Assembly: GCF_014695575.1 (NCBI RefSeq)
Contig: NZ_JACJOO010000034.1
Location: 1 to 46,381, forward strand
Direction of reading: 5' to 3'
DNA: 46,381 nt
From: Leptolyngbya sp. FACHB-8
GTDB taxonomy: Bacteria > Cyanobacteriota > Cyanobacteriia > Elainellales > Elainellaceae
This document shows positions 42,398 through 46,381 of this stretch, piece after piece; within the stretch, counting starts at the first letter, position 1, and every line of letters begins with the position of its first letter. The position numbers and the translations under genes were made by a program. The notes beneath the pieces are model-generated. The model did not search any database. It was not told where the DNA came from and worked only from the letters and a program-made list of their open reading frames with translations.

Positions 42398-43531
42398 CTA
42401 CGACATTGCCGTTGCTTGCTCCACACAGTAGCGCGCCTGAAGCAGGGCCTCAACTTGAGCCATCAGGGTTAAAGCATCCCACCCCTGAAGATGAGCGGCG
42501 ATCGCGCATCCTCCCGCTCCAACCCCTTCCTTGACAAAGCCCCGCTCATAGGCCCGCAAGGGTTCCAGAGAGGAACCTGTAAAGTTGAGTTGGGTTGCCA
42601 ACAAAGGAGCCCCTAGCAGATCAGCCAATCCCACCGTGTCACCCGTTGCATCCTCTGCCACCCACCGGGTTGTGCCCACCACTACCTGTTCCGATGTCCA
42701 GGGATAAACCGGGCGTAGCGCCTGCATTAGCGCGTAGATTGCTAGCATTTGGGTTCCCCCTGCTAGCAGCACAGGAGCATGATGGCTGGCGGCGATCGCC
42801 GCTCCCGCTACGACAGGCTGCATTGGATCTCCCATCGCCGCTACCACCTCAAAAGGTTCTGAATTTGGCAACAGCCCGGCTTTTTCCAGGCCCTGTTGCA
42901 CCAACTCCCACTTCTGTTGATGGTTACAGGTAGGATGGCTACTATTGACCTTGCCCTGTACTTCCCAACCGAGGCCCGTCAGCACGCCCAACGCAGTTGT
43001 CGTCCCGCCAACCACACATTCCCCCAGCACAAGTACATGCTGAGGAAATTGCCGAGCCAGGGTTTCGCCCCAGTACAACCCCTGCTGAAACAGGTGGGCT
43101 ACAGTGTGGCGCGAAAGCGATCGCCCCGTACTCACACAGCAAGCGACCTCTCCTCCCAAATCAATACATGGAACGGTAGGAGCATGACGCAGGCCAGCAT
43201 TGAATAACGTTAGGGGCAGGTTTAAACCTGCAACCACTGCCCGTGAAATGAGGGCGGGAGATGCCCCTGCTACCAGAGGAGGCAATGGAAATTGGGGATT
43301 AGGTTGTACTCCCTGAACGAGGAATTCTGCATCGGCGATCGCTGTAAATTCTCGATCGGCTGGCGTTGCGCCTGCTGCCGAAATACCAGGGAGCACTCCC
43401 GTCTCTGTAAATCCCAACACACAGGCAAACTGTGCCCGCTGTCCCTGACATTGAGCAAGCCATGCCAACCCAGACTGCAACTGGCTATAAACGCGAATAT
43501 CTAATCCAGGCGAGCCATCATTTTGCAGCAA
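42398..43531 (-). CDS. TIGR00303-type CobT-family protein (cobalamin lower-ligand)
   Basis: 377 residues. Matches the cyanobacterial/archaeal family related to nicotinate-nucleotide:dimethylbenzimidazole phosphoribosyltransferase, proposed to act in nucleotide-loop assembly of cobamides. Seen: FACVLGFTETGVLPGISAAGATPADREFTAIADAEFL, VLGECVVGGTTTALGVL, GDPMQPVVAGAAIAASHHAPVLLAGGTQMLA, and the VKEGVGAGGCA block. The start is a TTG at 43531 because no ATG/GTG is in frame between it and the stop near 43561. Follows the 733-residue gene by 73 bp on the same strand. Confidence 0.85.
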   Translation of the reverse strand: MLQNDGSPGLDIRVYSQLQSGLAWLAQCQGQRAQFACVLGFTETGVLPGISAAGATPADREFTAIADAEFLVQGVQPNPQFPLPPLVAGASPALISRAVVAGLNLPLTLFNAGLRHAPTVPCIDLGGEVACCVSTGRSLSRHTVAHLFQQGLYWGETLARQFPQHVLVLGECVVGGTTTALGVLTGLGWEVQGKVNSSHPTCNHQQKWELVQQGLEKAGLLPNSEPFEVVAAMGDPMQPVVAGAAIAASHHAPVLLAGGTQMLAIYALMQALRPVYPWTSEQVVVGTTRWVAEDATGDTVGLADLLGAPLLATQLNFTGSSLEPLRAYERGFVKEGVGAGGCAIAAHLQGWDALTLMAQVEALLQARYCVEQATAMS

Positions 43532-43604
43532 GGCATCATCCTCTAAACAGGCAACACCCTACACCCTACACTGACCGTAGGCACCGGTGTAAGCGACAAT
43601 CGCC

Positions 43605-45806
43605 CTACAGCCCAAAAGGAACCGTTGCACCTGCTGCCCTTGCTGATGGGGGTGAAGGAAGTGGTGTGCCCGTTCCTGCCGTAGATAACGGTGAAGGTGC
43701 CGGTTCTGTGGATGAAGGAAGAGGTGTGCTCGTCGCCGTTGCAGATGACGGTGAAGGCGTTGGTTCTGTAGACGGCGAGGGGGCCATTGCGCTCGTCGCC
43801 GCCGGTGGCGGTGAGGGGGTCATCGCTGCCGATGGTAATAAGGGGGTTACTGCACCTGTTGCACTTGCAGATGGCGGTAAATGACGATCCAGTAGCGCAT
43901 TTTGGTCGTCATACACTTCTACAGGACGCCGAAATCGCGCAGCTAGGCTCTCTAGAGTATGGCGCAGAGCGAGCTGATGCTCAGCTACCACGGCTTGCAG
44001 GCTACGGTTACCCGATGCACGAGCTGTTGTAATCGCGCTCATGTACTCAGGGCTGAGCTGCAGCTGAATGGCATTACCCGCTATTAAGAGACGGCATTTC
44101 TGGAGTTCCTGATGGCAAGCTCGATCCACGTCCAGGGAGATCGCCATAGAGGTCTCCAACTGGGCTTTAGCCTGCTCCATCGATGTCGTGTAGGTGCGAG
44201 TTAACTCTTGACCTTGAACGGATGAAGCCGTATTGGGAGGAATTTGCTCTGTATAGCGCAAGGCATCAGTCCAGGCGGCGATCGCTCCCTGCCAGTTTGA
44301 CTGCTGGCTTGCCTGTTGAGCGGCTTGCGCTGCCTGGGTTGCCTGCTGCAACAGCCCGGTTGCTTTTTGCTCCTGGTCTACCTGGGCGATCGCGGCTATC
44401 AATCGGGGTTGGTAACTCTCTAATAAACGCTGAGCATCCATAGCCGCATAGGTTCCGGCGGGCACTTCTCGCAAACGGTTGACTACCACCTGCCAGGTCA
44501 CGCGAACCAACTGCCATTGGTCCAACGATTGGGCAATTTGCTGCCGAGCTTCGGCTATCTGAATCGCCTGCTTGGCCATGTTGAGAAAAGCTTGGGCCGC
44601 TTCCTCTGACGTTAAACTCTGGCGATGGCGCTCCAGATTTTCCTCATACTGCTGTTTTTGCCGTTGAGCTGTGCGATAGAAAGGGTTCTCCGGAGGAATA
44701 GCATCCAGACGATTAATGGCATCGTGCCAGAGAGCTGTAATTTCCTGCCAGGTTTCAGAGTTATGGGGGCCTTTCTGGCTGCGATCGCTCGCAGTTTGCG
44801 CCATTTCGGCAATTTGGCTCAGGTACTCCAGAGTTTGCTGCTGCTCTCCGTAGCTCTGCCGCAGGGTATGGGCTTCTCCAGAGAATCGTGACCAGGTAGG
44901 GATGGTTTCCAGGGTAGCGATCGCCCGTTGCATCGTCGCTTTGGCTTCCTCAATATCTTCCGCATCTGTAGCCTGCTCGGCTCGCTGGATGGCCTCCTGG
45001 TTCCACTGCTGAACACTCTGCAATTCTGGGCAGGTATCTAACACACAGGGCCGGCTGAGGCCATAAGTGCCGCCTGCAATACCGAGGGCGATCGCCCCTC
45101 CAGCCACCATCCACCGAGAATTCAGCGGAAACTCTCGTGGCGGCAACGGAGTCAATAAAGGGGTGTCAGATACTAACGGCAATCCCACTTCGCGTTCCGC
45201 CAACCGATCCTCGGGGTCTTTCCAGGGAATCAGGCTCACGGTTTCTTCAGCAAGCTTTTCTGGCTCGTCTGTCGAATCCTCCACATCGGGAGCAAATACC
45301 CTTGCATCAGATGCTGCTACGCCCACTAGCTCATGTATCCAACCGTCTAGTTCTTCGTCCGATAGCTCCCAGGGTTCTTCCTCCCCCAACGGCGTTGCTG
45401 TCGGTGTAGCAATTCTGGCGAATTCTTCATCCAGTAAACCCCAGGCTTCCTCCACAGGCGTTGCCCCGACAGCCAAAGGATGTCGAGTGGTGGGACGGGG
45501 CGGTGGTGGCGGCTGAATTAAAAAAAAACGATAGGCGTAGGGCTGAGATTCTCCCGCAATCTGTAAATACAGGCGTGCCTGCTGCACAAAGTGCAACTGT
45601 AATGCCTGGATATGTCGCTCCAAGCGACGGAAAATGTCTTGAGGTTCTAGCCCCAAATCAGCGGAATGCTTCCCCAGGATCATCAGTGCTCCTTCTTGAG
45701 CACTACACTGAAATTCCAGGGGTAGCCCTTCCAACAGACCCCTCAAGGTTTCCTGTAAACCCTGCAAATCCTCTACGCAAAGAGCCGTTCTCATAGGTTC
45801 AGGCAC
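43605..45806 (-). CDS. Large single-pass membrane protein with repeat-encoded Ser/Pro tail
   Basis: 733 residues, function unknown. Residues 1-~230 are cytoplasmic and partly acidic, followed by one membrane helix (WMVAGGAIALGIAGGTYGLS, ~232-251). Then come ~370 residues of helical, Gln/Ala-rich, repeat-like sequence (several ~70-residue units with IEEAKATMQRAI, TWQEITALWHDAINRLDAIPPENPFY, NWQGAIAAWTDALRYTEQIPPN), suggesting TPR-like repeats outside the membrane. The final ~110 residues are Ser/Pro/Thr/Ala-rich with a 20-residue period. The pattern is typical of cyanobacterial 'IMS/TPR-like' orphans. The 73-bp gap to the CobT-family gene leaves co-transcription possible. Confidence 0.65.
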   Translation of the reverse strand: MPEPMRTALCVEDLQGLQETLRGLLEGLPLEFQCSAQEGALMILGKHSADLGLEPQDIFRRLERHIQALQLHFVQQARLYLQIAGESQPYAYRFFLIQPPPPPRPTTRHPLAVGATPVEEAWGLLDEEFARIATPTATPLGEEEPWELSDEELDGWIHELVGVAASDARVFAPDVEDSTDEPEKLAEETVSLIPWKDPEDRLAEREVGLPLVSDTPLLTPLPPREFPLNSRWMVAGGAIALGIAGGTYGLSRPCVLDTCPELQSVQQWNQEAIQRAEQATDAEDIEEAKATMQRAIATLETIPTWSRFSGEAHTLRQSYGEQQQTLEYLSQIAEMAQTASDRSQKGPHNSETWQEITALWHDAINRLDAIPPENPFYRTAQRQKQQYEENLERHRQSLTSEEAAQAFLNMAKQAIQIAEARQQIAQSLDQWQLVRVTWQVVVNRLREVPAGTYAAMDAQRLLESYQPRLIAAIAQVDQEQKATGLLQQATQAAQAAQQASQQSNWQGAIAAWTDALRYTEQIPPNTASSVQGQELTRTYTTSMEQAKAQLETSMAISLDVDRACHQELQKCRLLIAGNAIQLQLSPEYMSAITTARASGNRSLQAVVAEHQLALRHTLESLAARFRRPVEVYDDQNALLDRHLPPSASATGAVTPLLPSAAMTPSPPPAATSAMAPSPSTEPTPSPSSATATSTPLPSSTEPAPSPLSTAGTGTPLPSPPSARAAGATVPFGL
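43621..43860 (-). repeat. 60-bp minisatellite in the 3' end of the membrane-protein gene
   Basis: Four decaying units with an exact 60-bp spacing, for example GGTGAAGG near 43652, 43691, 43751 and 43810. They encode the period PSPSTEPTPSPSS / LPSSTEPAPSPLS in the protein tail. The reading frame is kept because the unit is a multiple of three. Likely length-variable between strains. Confidence 0.7.
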
Positions 45807-46180
45807 ACAATAAATAGGGTTCTGGAAAGTTCCAAATCCCGTACCGGAGCTTACCTGTCAAGATTAAGCTCCCTCATCGCTACCCTTTTCCAGAAACGTC
45901 CTCAACTTCCGGAAAGATGCTTGTCTCTCCTCAAGTTTTTAAAGCCGCCTCAAGAAGCCTCTAAAGGGAGATTTATTGCTTGTGTTCCAGATATGGGATG
46001 GGTGGTTGTGGGAGGGAAATCAGGGCCATAAATGCTCCAGATATAGCGGACTTGCGTAAGTCCTCAGGAAGTCTAATGTAAAAAAGTCCCTTCCATGAAA
46101 AAGCCCCTACCAAATGGCAGGGGCTAGAGTCACCGACTTCTAATGAATTGCAATCCCTAAAAGTCGAGATTAGAAATCTC
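45807..46180. other. Spacer between psbD and the membrane-protein gene
   Basis: Contains the psbD terminator (46098-46125). GGACTTGCGTAAGTCC at 46044-46059 is a small hairpin. Right of 46060 is the psbD 3' untranslated region, left is the promoter region of the 733-residue gene. No psbC gene is present. Confidence 0.5.
46098..46125 (-). terminator. psbD Rho-independent terminator
   Basis: AGCCCCT/AGGGGCT arms with inner CC/GG pairs, followed on the - strand by T5. 55 bases after the psbD stop. Its presence supports a psbD transcript ending here without psbC. Confidence 0.75.

Positions 46181-46381
<201 letters not shown>

Noticed and set aside
43432-45516. Open + strand frames opposite the 733-residue membrane-protein gene
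   Set aside because: Low-complexity mirrors of its minisatellite and Ser/Pro coding; no start signals.

Overview
The window is chromosomal DNA of a cyanobacterium. It carries psaA-psaB, the 3' end of a psbD (D2) gene, chlP, a CURT/CAAD thylakoid protein, an orphan phycobiliprotein-like gene, a type III glutamine synthetase and a cyanobacterial-type CobT-family gene. The HIP1 octamer GCGATCGC is scattered through genes and spacers. Spacers are long and rich in palindromes, which suggests a filamentous Leptolyngbya/Oscillatoriales-like lineage; that placement is inference.

Layout. 1-4.3 kb: a YihY/BrkB membrane protein (+), a GRDP-like protein (-) and two tandem, closely related AraC regulators (-). 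4.6-9.1 kb: psaA-psaB operon (-) with a long 5' leader. 9.9-15.6 kb, mostly +: a Pro/Glu-rich lipoprotein, chlP, a small conserved protein, the CURT/CAAD protein and a DUF1802 protein. 15.6-21.5 kb: an orphan OpuBB-type ABC permease (-), a phycobiliprotein-like gene (+), a GH57 hydrolase (-) and the RbgA/YlqF GTPase (-). 21.5-32.1 kb: a glycosyltransferase (+), threonine aldolase (+), UspA (-), pgk (+), glnN (-), glutathione peroxidase (-) and a DUF697/SHOCT-type protein (-). 32.1-36.6 kb: an AT-richer accessory block, all +, encoding an HNH endonuclease, a double zinc-ribbon protein, a fusion of a PD-(D/E)XK-like nuclease to a ParA ATPase, and a ParB-like protein with a Rho-N/SAP-like tail. 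36.6-46.4 kb: tag and tldD (-), a secreted protein (+), an ABC substrate-binding lipoprotein (-), a coiled-coil protein (+), a CobT-family protein (-), a large single-pass membrane protein with a repeat-encoded tail (-), and the 3' end of a psbD copy without the usual overlapping psbC start (-).

How the genes work together. Most are housekeeping: photosystem I core, the phytyl tail of chlorophyll, thylakoid shape, nitrogen assimilation, lower glycolysis, and redox and DNA repair. The two parts most worth a second look are these. (1) The four-gene nuclease/ParA/ParB block, whose last two genes overlap by one base, resembles a defence or DNA-targeting module more than a plain partition locus. 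(2) The spacers contain at least ten palindromes closed by the same TTC (or GAA) triloop. Three of these sit inside an exactly 99-bp repeated element whose ends are conserved while its stem is rewritten with compensating changes. The same kind of compensated stem change is seen in a 64-bp tandem duplication at the 3' end of pgk. No tRNA, rRNA or CRISPR array was seen.
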